From Corynespora cassiicola (lineage: Eukaryota; Ascomycota; Dothideomycetes; Pleosporales; Corynesporascaceae), in NCBI GenBank assembly GCA_022059125.1, contig JAEUWY010000002.1:4340001-4404000 (forward strand): DNA of 64,000 nucleotides, in the 5' to 3' direction. A model generated the notes under the pieces. The model was given only the letters and a program-made list of their open reading frames with translations, was not told where the DNA came from and made no database searches. Position numbers and translations under genes: made by a program. Position 1 is the stretch's first letter. Each line of letters opens with the position of its first letter. This document shows, piece by piece, positions 45,909 through 55,506 of this stretch.

Positions 45909-46233
45909 GGCTACGTGGGTGACGCGGGATGGAGCGTCGCCAGACGGGTCGCGATGGGCGGAGGTCCAGGGTTGCGATGATGTCGGCGGCAGCGGCAGGG
46001 GTGGGCGGAAGCGCGATGTCGGCGGCGTCGGAGGTTCACAAAGCTTGGCTATTGGCGGGGCCAGGTGAGGGGCGTGAATTTCGCGACCCCACGGATGTGA
46101 AAAGCAATTGACTCCTCATCACTGGCGGTTCCGCATCTGTTGGGTTGATTATCTCGCCGCGGGTCGTGAGAGCTATAAATCGCGTTACGGAGCTCGTCTT
46201 GCATCCCAGAATTGACTGAAATCGACATCCACC
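45909..46233. promoter_or_regulatory. Divergent promoter, CCDC174-like gene / HOM6
   Basis: The starts of two divergent genes are 325 bases apart. An inverted CCAAT box (ATTGG) is near 46050-46055. It lies in the middle and could serve both genes. Confidence 0.45.
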
Positions 46234-47403
46234 ATGCCCCTCCCTCGTCAAGTTTTCATCGCCGTCATCGGTAGCTTTCCCAGAGCTTCAAATCACAATT
46301 GAAAACCATGTTAACGTGTACCAGGCGCTGGCGGCGTTGGAAAATGCTTCCTCAGCCAGCTTCACCACCTCGCCAGCAACCTTTCTCGTTCTCCTGCCGC
46401 TCCCACATATCTCTCCCTCATCTGGCTGAGCACCTCCAAGAAGGCCATCTACTACGCCGACTACAAGTCCCTCAACAACTGGGAAGCCGAGCTCCAGGCC
46501 TCGAGCACACCTCCCCTCCCTCCCCAGCAGCTCGCTGAATACTTGGTTAAGGCCCCCGGCAAGGTCGTGCTGGTGGACAACACCTCCAACCAGGATGTTG
46601 CCGAGTCATACCCCCTCTTCCTCAAGAAGGGAATCTCCATTGTGACGCCTAACAAGAAGGCTTTCTCCTCCTCATACCAGCTCTGGACCGACATCTTCAG
46701 CGCCGCCTCTAACGGCGCTGGCGCCGGCGGCTACGTCTTTCATGAGTCCTCCGTGGGCGCCGGACTGCCCGTCATCTCCACCCTGAAGGAGCTCGTCGAG
46801 ACGGGCGATCAGGTCACCAAGATCGAGGGTGTCTTCAGTGGCACCATGAGCTTCCTATTCAATTCGTTCCAGCCCACGAGCGGCGGCGGCGGCAAGTTCT
46901 CCGCCGAGGTCAAGACGGCAAAGGACAAGGGCTTCACCGAGCCCGACCCCCGCGATGACCTCAACGGCCTTGACGTCGCCAGGAAGCTCACCATCCTGGC
47001 CCGCCTCGCCGGCCTCAAGGTTGAGTCGCCCACTTCCTTCCCCGTGCAGTCGCTCATCCCCAAGGAGCTCGAGTCGTGCTCCTCGGGCGACGAGTTCCTG
47101 GCCCGCCTCCCCGAGTTCGACGGCCAGATGGACGAACTCAAGGCTGCGGCTGAGAAGGAGGGCAAGGTGGTGCGCTTCGTCGGCAGTGTCGATGTCCCCG
47201 CTGGAGCTGTCAAGGTCGGCCTCGAGAAGTTTGACAAGAGCCACCCCATTGCTGCTCTCAAGGGGAGCGACAACATCATTGCCTTTTACACCAAGCGCTA
47301 TGGTGACAACCCGCTGATTATTCAGGGCGCGGGTGCGGGCGGTGATGTTACTGCCATGGGCGTGACGGGAGATTTGATCAAGGTCCTGAGGCTGCTGCAC
47401 TAG
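46234..47403 (+). CDS. HOM6: Homoserine dehydrogenase
   Basis: Reduces aspartate semialdehyde to homoserine with NAD(P)H, a step of threonine and methionine synthesis. Two exons: a tiny first exon 46234-46270 (12 codons plus one base) and 46325-47403, giving 371 residues. The splice creates the nucleotide-binding VFIAVIGAGGVGKCFL (GxGxxG). Family signatures: EGVFSGTMSFLFNSF in the catalytic region, then GFTEPDPRDDLNGLDVARKL with the catalytic Asp/Lys set. Unlike plant and bacterial fusions there is no kinase or ACT domain, as usual in fungi. The 54-base intron has a GTAGCT donor, a TTAAC branch and a CCAG acceptor. Gene finders that miss exon 1 would start the protein too late. Confidence 0.93.
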
Positions 47404-49335
47404 GTTGATGTAGCCATTTTAAAATAGATACCTGGGAATTGTATGACCAGCATTTGAATTGTCAACAACTGTCATGGCACATGTTTGGGATGTTCTCTCC
47501 GGCCTAAGCAATTCGAACCTGCGCTTCTTGCACTCCGGTGAAGCACGCTTGCACCCTGCCTCATGGCATCACCAATGGATCGCTACGTAATTCTGCTCAC
47601 CCCACCGCCCCTAGTAGCCCTATTGCATCATAAGTCCCCGTCATGTTCCGAGCCCTGCCCCACAGTGACCGGACAAAGTCCGAAAAAATTGCGTCGAGGA
47701 GGGTCAGGGAGATCGTCACTCGGCTAGCAGGGATCTGGACTTGGCTTTTATACACTGCAGCCGCCAAGAAGGAAGTCCCACTTCTCTCCGTCGTGGTGGT
47801 GAAGGAGGCATTCAGTTGCTATGAAGTGGTGTGCGGCTTCCTTTGACATGTTTCGTATGGATATTGGCGTAGGGAGGCGGATTTCCATGCTGAATGATGG
47901 GCTATGAATGGTTTGGAGCTAGCTCTCCACTCACTCTCAATATTTTCCAACGGGCCTTGCACTTAAAACATGTATCAGTGCAGAGATTTCTTTAGAATAG
48001 ATATAAATTGACACTTAAGGGCAAAAAGGTCACTCGTGATATCAATCCAGTGCTACCTACCCACACTCAGCGATATGCATAAAAATGGCAAAAGAAAACG
48101 AGCGCTCATTCTTCCCCGCCAGCAAAAAGAGTAGAGCCATCAGATCTAGCCTATTTTCTTGCTCTACTGAGATTTTTTTTGGTTTTATCACGCCTATGTT
48201 TCGAACCTTGCGCCTTTTGTTGGCTATCAAGTTATTCGCTTTAACAAGCCGCCATTAAGCCATTTCATCTTAATGGATTTGATAATTATAGGGTCATTTA
48301 AACTGTATATATATTACAATAGAAAACTCAAAGGCATAAAGAAGGTCGATTAGTTTAATGTGTGTAAATTAGCTGCGCGATCGACGCGTTGTTATAATTG
48401 CGTGCGGCCAGTGTGGCTCTTTCACTTCAACTTCACTACAAATTTTTTGGCTCGCAGTGTCAAAGAAGATAACCAAGCCTTTTAATCCTAATGTGGCTGC
48501 TTAATAAGATGAATGGTTTTTGCTAGCAATTGCTATGCACGAAAAAGACGTGTTGCAGCAATGCATAGGCATATTCTTGTTTTCATTTGATAGTCTCAGG
48601 AAGGAAAGACATGGATGATGGTGTGAACACATTGTATAAAAGATGGCCTTGATGGTGAAGAAAATGTTGTACTTAGAGCTCATCAAAATAATCCAACCCT
48701 CCCATGATCAGGCGTAGACATCTATTCAGGTGGTGTTCCATGCAAAATCCAGCTAAGATGCTTGGCATAAGATGCGAGGATTTTATCAGAACTATCATAT
48801 AGCCCGGGTCCACCGAGTCTCTTCATCACTTCCTCCGTATCAAGCCGCTTAATTTCGTTTATTCAAAACTCTCTGTCATAGCCAGATTCCGTGAGGGTAA
48901 TGTTCAGATTGGGAGAATCGTGGTATAAAAGCTCACGAGGTAAGGCTTCTCCGTCGATCAAGACTTCGAAATCGTCTTCCAGGGGACTTACATGTTCAGG
49001 GTAGAGCAGGAGGATGAAAGAAAGGATCCGAGCGCAGAGAAGTTTCAAGGATAAACTTTGAGCCATCCACGCCCTTTGCGAAATATTTATAAGAAATTAT
49101 CTGTCCATGCTACGATTAAGCCTCGAAAAAAGGCTGGTGAGATCTCGAACGTTGATACGAAGGTCGTACAGGGGGTTCTATCGTCAATGTTGAAGTTAAA
49201 AAACAATTCGAAGGATTTTCTAATGGCGCAATGTCCTAATGCGGTAAGCAGGTTGATGACAGCTTCCATCAACCCCCCCGAATCTTCGAATGAAGTGCGG
49301 GGATGAGTTGTGTGCAACTAGACGGTGAACCTGTT
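47404..49335. other. AT-rich gap with one broken small gene
   Basis: 1.9 kb of AT-rich sequence; stops are frequent in all frames. Apart from the interrupted frame at 48722-49066 I see nothing coding. It marks a sharp composition change after HOM6. Confidence 0.5.
48722..49066 (-). pseudogene. Small gene interrupted by one in-frame TGA
   Basis: A frame of 115 codons starts at ATG 49066 (MAQSLSLKLLCARILS...), reads 67 residues, meets TGA at 48865-48863, and then stays open for 46 more codons to TAG at 48722. The two halves read on smoothly in composition (SGYDREF | INEIKRLDTEEV...GLYDSSDKILASYAKHL). The codon before mutation could have been CGA or TGG. The family is not recognised. It may be a relic in an AT-rich, possibly repeat-mutated region; alternatives are a sequencing error or a chance frame. 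Confidence 0.4.
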
Positions 49336-50340
49336 TTAATCATAGCAAACTTCTCGAGACTGGCGGCAAAATTCTGAACCCACTTCTACGATTCGTAGAT
49401 CCTGTCTCGAGAGATTAGAAGTTGCATTGGCGAGACTCGTGACAGGAGGTTTAGGGTAATTAAGGAGCTCTTTGATGATTATACGGTGCAAATTTTGAAG
49501 GGGTCGCCTCAGTGAACTTAAAATGTTCTCTGTGTAAGGCCAGAAGGTTTTCCCGTCATCTTTGGTTACAAATCTGAGTCTGGTGTTCATATCTGGGTCT
49601 CTACCATGGAGGCCGAGCTCTGCTTCGATGACGTCAACTTTTTCAGGCCAGGAATCCGCGAGCCGTGGAATTTTTCTGCGATTGATGCGCATGAGCCGAA
49701 TGGCAACAAGCTGGGGCCCATACTTCTTTAACTCCAGTCTGTCTCTTTCCAAGATTTCGAGTACTTTGTTCAAGCGTAGCGTTTCAGTAGCTGGAATTTC
49801 CGAAGTTATATCCACATATTTGAAGATTTTCATAGCAGAAAGATCCCATATGGTAAATGTGATACTAGAAAGATTCAAGCTTGTGTGTGTGAACACCATG
49901 GCGGGCTGACTGACTGCTGGTCGATCCGAGAGAACGCGAACGTCTATGTGTACTCGCCTCAACCAATGCCGAGCTGTTCCAAGATTCATGGCCCAATATG
50001 CGGCAATACGTGTCTGATCTAGGCCGTGACGGTGACTCTTTGCCCCAAAGAAAAATTCGCAGTTTGAGTAGAATCGGCTCCCAGCTTCGTGGTATATCTG
50101 TTTGCATGTGTACAGAATGCCGAATCTTTCATTGACCTCCACAGTGGTCTCAAGGTAGATAGTTGCTTTGCCTTCACCATCTTCACATGAATGTGGATGT
50201 AATCCCCAAAGATTCATTGTATCTAGGTCCTTAGAAATTAGGTTGTGAATTTCGTTTCTCATCTCTGCCGGCACATACAGAAGACTAAGACCTTCATGTG
50301 CGGCATGTGAGATGGCCTTTGGAATGTCCAGACATGACAT
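49336..50340 (-). CDS. F-box/2EXR-like fungal protein, function unknown
   Basis: One exon, 334 residues. The N-terminal SLLYVPAEMRNEIHNLI is the LPxExRxxIy motif of the large fungal F-box-like/2EXR families. This is followed by an ILYTCKQIYHEAGSRFYSN segment (the usual 'LLlTCrqIyxEa' partner) and a long alpha/beta part typical of the same proteins. No other domain is visible. These genes are lineage-specific and often lie in AT-rich, fast-evolving regions, as here. The start ATG is the only one ahead of the motif. Confidence 0.68.
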   Translation of the reverse strand: MSCLDIPKAISHAAHEGLSLLYVPAEMRNEIHNLISKDLDTMNLWGLHPHSCEDGEGKATIYLETTVEVNERFGILYTCKQIYHEAGSRFYSNCEFFFGAKSHRHGLDQTRIAAYWAMNLGTARHWLRRVHIDVRVLSDRPAVSQPAMVFTHTSLNLSSITFTIWDLSAMKIFKYVDITSEIPATETLRLNKVLEILERDRLELKKYGPQLVAIRLMRINRRKIPRLADSWPEKVDVIEAELGLHGRDPDMNTRLRFVTKDDGKTFWPYTENILSSLRRPLQNLHRIIIKELLNYPKPPVTSLANATSNLSRQDLRIVEVGSEFCRQSREVCYD

Positions 50341-50769
50341 TGTGTCAGGGAATTTCGAAGATGTTCTGGGTTGTGAGAAGCTTTGGGGCCGGTAAATGTA
50401 TGTTGTTGATTATTTTTGTGCCGGGAGAGCTTTAATTTACATGCGGGGAGGTGTGCTGTTGTAGATGGACTTTGTTTCACCGGTATCACCGTGTGGGTCC
50501 CACATATGCCTTTCCAACGACAACTTTCCAACGAAACTTGAATGTAAAGGAAATGTAGGAATAAAAAATTGTCTCACAGGCCATATAAAGTGGATATAAA
50601 CGATGCATAAGTACACATTCCCTGACTGATTTTTGTTTCTGTAAACAGCTCTTAGATATTGACGAAAAAAGGAGCACTGTGCTAAATAAACAATCTGCTA
50701 TGAGATTTCACCAATATTTCTGGTAAAATTATAGTCATAAATTGAAAATAAGGTAACCAGTGAATGGAT
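50341..50769. other. AT-rich gap at the left edge of the catabolic cluster
   Basis: 429 bases of AT-rich sequence. It holds the promoter of the F-box-like gene and the 3' flank of the acyl-CoA synthetase. No gene is seen. Confidence 0.5.
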
Positions 50770-52846
50770 TTATAGTTTTGCTTTAACTTTGTCCTTGTTG
50801 ACAAGTCGATCACCGATAGCTTTGAGAATATGCTTTTGGTGTTTTCCACTCCCAGTCTTGGGATAGTCATCACCGACTCCAGGTTCACCAATCCAAAAGA
50901 CCCATTTAGGCGACTTCTGTCGACCCAGGCTGGACCTCACCCATTCTCGTAGTTCCTCAGCATTGGGTCTTTCAATTTGTTGGCCTGAAGCTTCTTTCAA
51001 AAAACATCCAACTACTTCTCCATATCGTTCATCAGGGATTCCGACAACGCTAGCCTCAGCAATACTGCTGTGCTGTATCAGGACTTCTTCGATCTCAGAA
51101 GGGAAGATGTTCTCTCCACCTACACTTTGTTAGTACATTTTTCGGGGTGGGTTTCCAGTTCCCAAACAATTGGGGGTATATACCTCGAATGATAATATCC
51201 TTGATTCTCCCTGTGATCTCACAGAAACCCTCTTCATCAATCACACACTCATCACCAGTCTTCATCCATACCCTTCCACTGTCCGCTTCGTCGATGGCGA
51301 AGACATCTTGCGTCCCTTTTACATTTCCATAGTAGCCTTTCATGACACAGTAACCACTGGTCCAAAGCTCACCGCGGACGCCCCTAGGAACAACCTTTCC
51401 ATCCTTGTCGACAATTTTGCCGCTTGTGTGTGGCATCACTTTCCCGAGACCTCGTTGCAATCTGTGGGGAGGGTCATCTAGGCTCATCATGAAGCTGACA
51501 GGGCTCGTCTCGGTCATTCCGTATGCGTTCAATATACCACTGAACCCCATCTCCTCCCTCAACCTCTTTAACAGCGGCGGAGGTACCACTGAACCAGCTG
51601 CTAGCCCGGTTCGGATGTGGAAGTCCTCTTTTCTGTATTTGGAGACGGCCAAGGCATCGAGTTCTGCGAGGAACATGGTGGGTACTCCAAGAATTGCGGT
51701 GCATCGCTCTTGTACCATGGCGTCAAGGGTGGCAACTGGGTCGAAAGTATCCGCAGCAAACACGATGGTGCTACCGTGGAATAGGGAGCAAAGAAATCCC
51801 ATGACGAGACCGAAGCAATGGAAAAGTGGCGGCGGACAGCATACAACGTCTTTCTGACCGAGATGCATGCGGGAGCCAACGAGTGCTCCATTGTTGATGA
51901 TGTTTCTGTAATTTCCAAGTAAGTCTATGACATTTCTACATTTCCTGTTGTGAAAGTGATCAAGAGGAGAAGGGCTGATGCAATCCGACTCTATAGCTCG
52001 CAACGTACCTGTGTGTAAGCATGGCGGCCTTTGGGGAACCAGTTGTTCCTGTAATATATATGTTAGATATTAAACCATGAAGTTATTGTATTATATCTTG
52101 GGTGACCCTCACCAGAAGTAAACTGTAAGTTCACCATGTCATTTGCTGACACTCTTTTTTCGACTGCCGCAACATTGGCATTACTAGTGATATGAACAAA
52201 ATTCTGGTATGTAACGGCCTTGTGACTGGGAGAGAAGTCAAGAGTAACGAGGTGATTGAGAGCTGGTAGGCCATCTGTTTTGCCCATATTATTCTCGACA
52301 ATATCAATGTGCTGCCGCATATCTCTAGCTCCAATTTTGCCGGCCACAAAAAATGCCTTAGATGCTTTGAATAAAAATGTCAATGTATGATTTTTTCACC
52401 CGTGAGACCAAGGACTTACAGATCCTCTGCAATGCGTTCATGAGTTCTGCCGGAGTGTACGTGTTGTTCAACACGGCGACGGCTACGCCAATCCTTGCTG
52501 CTCCTAAGAAAGCTTCGATGTATTCAGAGCGATTGCCAGCCATGATGGCCACCACATCACCCGTAGCTACACCATGGTGTATCAGGGAAGACGCTACTAG
52601 TCTGCTCCTAGCTTCGAGATCTGCGAATGAGAGTCGTGTATTCTGCCACGGAACTACTACCGCTTCCTTTTGTTGGTATTTCTGCGCTTGATCGTGCAAG
52701 AGCTGTGCGATGGTTCCTTCATAGAGCTTCGGGGTGCTCACTCCGTGTATTATGGACATTTTCGGATCGATGTGCGATATTGGCTTTTCAGGTGAGGTCG
52801 CGGTGTTCCAGGTTTCGAGAGTGGAGGTCAGAACTTGGAGTGCCAT
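50770..52846 (-). CDS. Acyl-CoA synthetase (AMP-binding), peroxisome-targeted
   Basis: ATP-dependent ligase that activates a carboxylic acid to its CoA ester; in this cluster probably isovalerate or a related branched/isoprenoid acid. Five exons: 52846-52420, 52364-52113, 52048-52009, 51905-51184 and 51119-50770, giving 596 residues. The 40-base third exon completes the AMP-binding loop TSGTTGSPKAAMLTHRN. Further motifs: AYGMTETSPVS, RVWMKTGDE, GRIKDIIIRGGENIFPSEIEE and the catalytic lysine in PKTGSGKHQK. The protein ends in AKL, a canonical PTS1 peroxisomal signal. It shares a 333-base divergent promoter with the carboxylase beta subunit. The exact acid cannot be read from the sequence. Confidence 0.88.
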
Positions 52847-53179
52847 TGCTTGACAGAAAGAAATTTCGATAATTGAAAGAATTCTTGTGTCTATCTAATG
52901 GCTTCTCCATAGTGCCTACCTAAGTAAGTGAAAGGCCATAAAGATTACAAGGTGGGCGTCTCTGTCAAAGTCACGTGACATTTCTCGATTGGGCAACCTC
53001 GGTGGGGACGGTCTGACCCGGACCGAAGGTTTCCACACGGGTAGCATCCGCCATCTGGGGTTACTAGGGCCCGCGATGCGCCGAAATGGCCCAAGTCATT
53101 GTAATTCCGACTGCCGAGTTGCTCTTGACCCAAATAATATGCTGGTCGAGGGCCTATTGCACCAGTCATAGTGACCAAA
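52847..53179. promoter_or_regulatory. Divergent promoter, acyl-CoA synthetase / carboxylase beta
   Basis: 333 bases between two divergent cluster genes. It carries the GTCACGTGAC palindrome and a CGG-N6-CCG element, described separately. Confidence 0.65.
52970..53020. promoter_or_regulatory. Palindrome GTCACGTGAC and CGG-N6-CCG in the first cluster promoter
   Basis: A perfect 10-base palindrome with an E-box core is at 52970-52979. CGGTCTGACCCG, an inverted CGG pair with six bases between, is at 53009-53020. CGG inverted repeats are the usual targets of Zn2Cys6 dimers, and a Zn2Cys6 gene lies in the cluster. The same pair occurs at 58174-58195. Confidence 0.55.
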
Positions 53180-55230
53180 ATGGCTACTACCGCGTCCCAA
53201 TTCCCTGCGATCAATAGTGCGATTGATCTCCAACAGCCGCAGTTCCAACAGAACTCTGAGAGCTGGAAGGCTGTTCTTGAAAAGTTCGACGAAGCCCTTG
53301 GAGCCACCAGCAATGAGGGGGGTGCTGAGTCATTGTCTCGACACACAGGTAGAGGCCAGTTGCTAGGTACGAGACCTTCTCCCAATGAGATGCCATGCAA
53401 GCTGGATTACTAATGTTATGGGATAGCTCGTGACAGAATCTCTCTTCTACTCGACCAAGATTCACCATTCCTTGAGCTGTGCGCTTTCGCGGGCTATCAG
53501 CTGAAGGATTCCTCACCTTGTGCCAGTATAATTGCTGGCATAGGAAGTGTCTGGTAGGCTGAATAATGTTCCTCGATGAGACCAACAGCCATCTAACAGT
53601 TGAAGTGGCCGTCATTGTTTGATCCTTTCCCATGTTCCGACACAAAAAGGAGGCGCTTGGAATGAGTATACAGGTAAGATTACCATTACCCTTCCCCGCC
53701 CTCCTATGTTTGCATTCATCTCATGAGATTGAACAGTATTGAAACAAAACCGTGTCACTGAGATTGCGACCGAAAATGGACTCCCTATCATCGCCCTTGT
53801 ACAATCGGTAAGGTTTTGTTATAGCTATACGCGACGCAACTGCTCACTTCTCATATAGGCTGGTGTCTTCCTCCCGCAACAATTCCGAGTTTTCCACAAA
53901 GGTGGTCAGATCTTCCGTGATTTGGCTATCCGCAGCCAAAAAGGACAGGGCTCATGCGCCGTCGTATTTGGTTCCTCCACTGCAGGCGGCGCATATCACC
54001 CTGCACTGTCAGATTACACAATCTTCGTCAAGGATCAGGCCCAGGTATTTCTGGGAGGACCACCGCTGGTCAAGATGGCAACGGGCGAGGTGATTGGCGC
54101 TGAAGAACTCGGAGGAGCGAAGATACACTCCAGTGTAACGGGCCTGGCGGATCAAATCGCGACGGACGAGTAAGACACGCGAACCCAAGGGCCCATTCTG
54201 TATCAAATTCTAACACTTCGAGCTAGATTTGATGCCATTAGAAAGGCTAGGGAGTGGGTTATATCTCTGAAAGAGCCTATTTCTATATCGCGCCAGCCTA
54301 TAGTCGGATCGAACGCACCACGCCCACCGCGATACTCTGCCGACGATCTCCTTTCATTAGTAAATACGGACATTCGCAAGCCTTTCGATATGGGAGAGGT
54401 ACTGCTGCGGATCGTGGATGACTCGAGGCTGTCCCTTTTCAAGCCAACCTATGGTCGCAACATGCTCACGGCATGGACGCATATAATGGGTTCGTTTTTG
54501 CTTTGGACAGGCAAGTAATTGAGTCTGACAATCGAAACAGGTAATTTGGTTGGTATAGTAGCCAATCAAACTCCGGTCATCAACCCAGATGAGGCGTTGA
54601 AAGGCGCACAGTTTATCCGCATGTGCAACCAACAGTAAGCCGTTCCTATCGTTCCAACATCCAACATCATTCTTCGAGGCTGTTCCGTCGGACAATCGCT
54701 GACAAAGGCACAGAAATATCCCTATTGTCTTCCTTCATAATGTAACAGGCTTCATGGTGGGCTCCAAAGCGGAGCATGCTTCCATCATCAAAAAGGGCGC
54801 TCAACTAGTGTCGGCTGTTTCCTGCTCCACCGTCCCCCACATCTCCGTTATCCTCGGTGCCTCCTATGGTGCCGGAAACTATGCCATGTGCGGTCGCGCA
54901 TACAAGCCGCGATTTTTGTTTACATGGCCGACGGGCCGATGCAGTGTCATGGGTCCTGATCAGCTCTCCGGTGTCATGGATCAAGTCCAACGAGCCAGCG
55001 CGAAGAGCAGGGGCGAGAACATCGAGGAAGAGGCGATGCAAAGCCAGGTAAAGAAGTTTAGAGATGGCGTGGAGCGAGATAGTGAGAGCTACAGCACTAG
55101 TGCTGTGGTGTTGGATGATGGTATCATTGACCCAAGGGATACCAGGGAGGTTTTGGGAATGTGCTTGGAGGTCGTGAAGTTGCAGGGTGTAGAGGGAACC
55201 GATAGTCATAGTGCGTTGGCGAGGCTATGA
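53180..55230 (+). CDS. Acyl-CoA carboxylase beta subunit, methylcrotonyl/geranyl-CoA type, PTS1
   Basis: Carboxyltransferase half of a biotin-dependent acyl-CoA carboxylase. Eight exons: 53180-53366, 53427-53553, 53606-53673, 53737-53807, 53859-54169, 54227-54489, 54541-54634 and 54714-55230, giving 545 residues, as in MCC beta. The junctions rebuild family motifs: ARDRISLLLD, HVPTQKGGAWNEYT, FGSSTAGGAYHPALSD, FLGGPPLVKMATGE, ALKGAQFIRMC, FLHNVTGFMVG and LGASYGAGNYAMCGRAY. Classical MCC beta has VPAMADE where this has HPALSD, so the acceptor may differ from 3-methylcrotonyl-CoA. The C-terminus is ARL, a PTS1 signal; normal MCC is mitochondrial. The partner alpha subunit lies convergently next door. 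Confidence 0.87.
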
Positions 55231-55506
55231 GGACCTAGACTTTATGTAGATGAATTTTTATATTGTAGATTCTATATCAAACTTGTACGACTTAATAACA
55301 TTTACCTTGTCTTTTTGCGTTCTGGCCAGTGAAGCAGCTTCACAGCATGTAGCAAAGCAATATTTTTATCAGTAGAAAGCACAACATGGCAGGGCACTTG
55401 CTTAGTACTAACACGAAGACACTGTTCATAACAAAAGAACCCCATTACAAAATAATCCAATGCGATACTTGAAAACGATAGCCCACGTACATAAACACCG
55501 TCAACC

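Noticed and set aside
46809..47400. Two minus-strand frames opposite HOM6
   Set aside because: Shadows of the homoserine dehydrogenase catalytic domain.
47480..47590. Possible tRNA on the minus strand with a GGTTCGAATTG box
   Set aside because: No convincing A box or pairing acceptor stem could be drawn.
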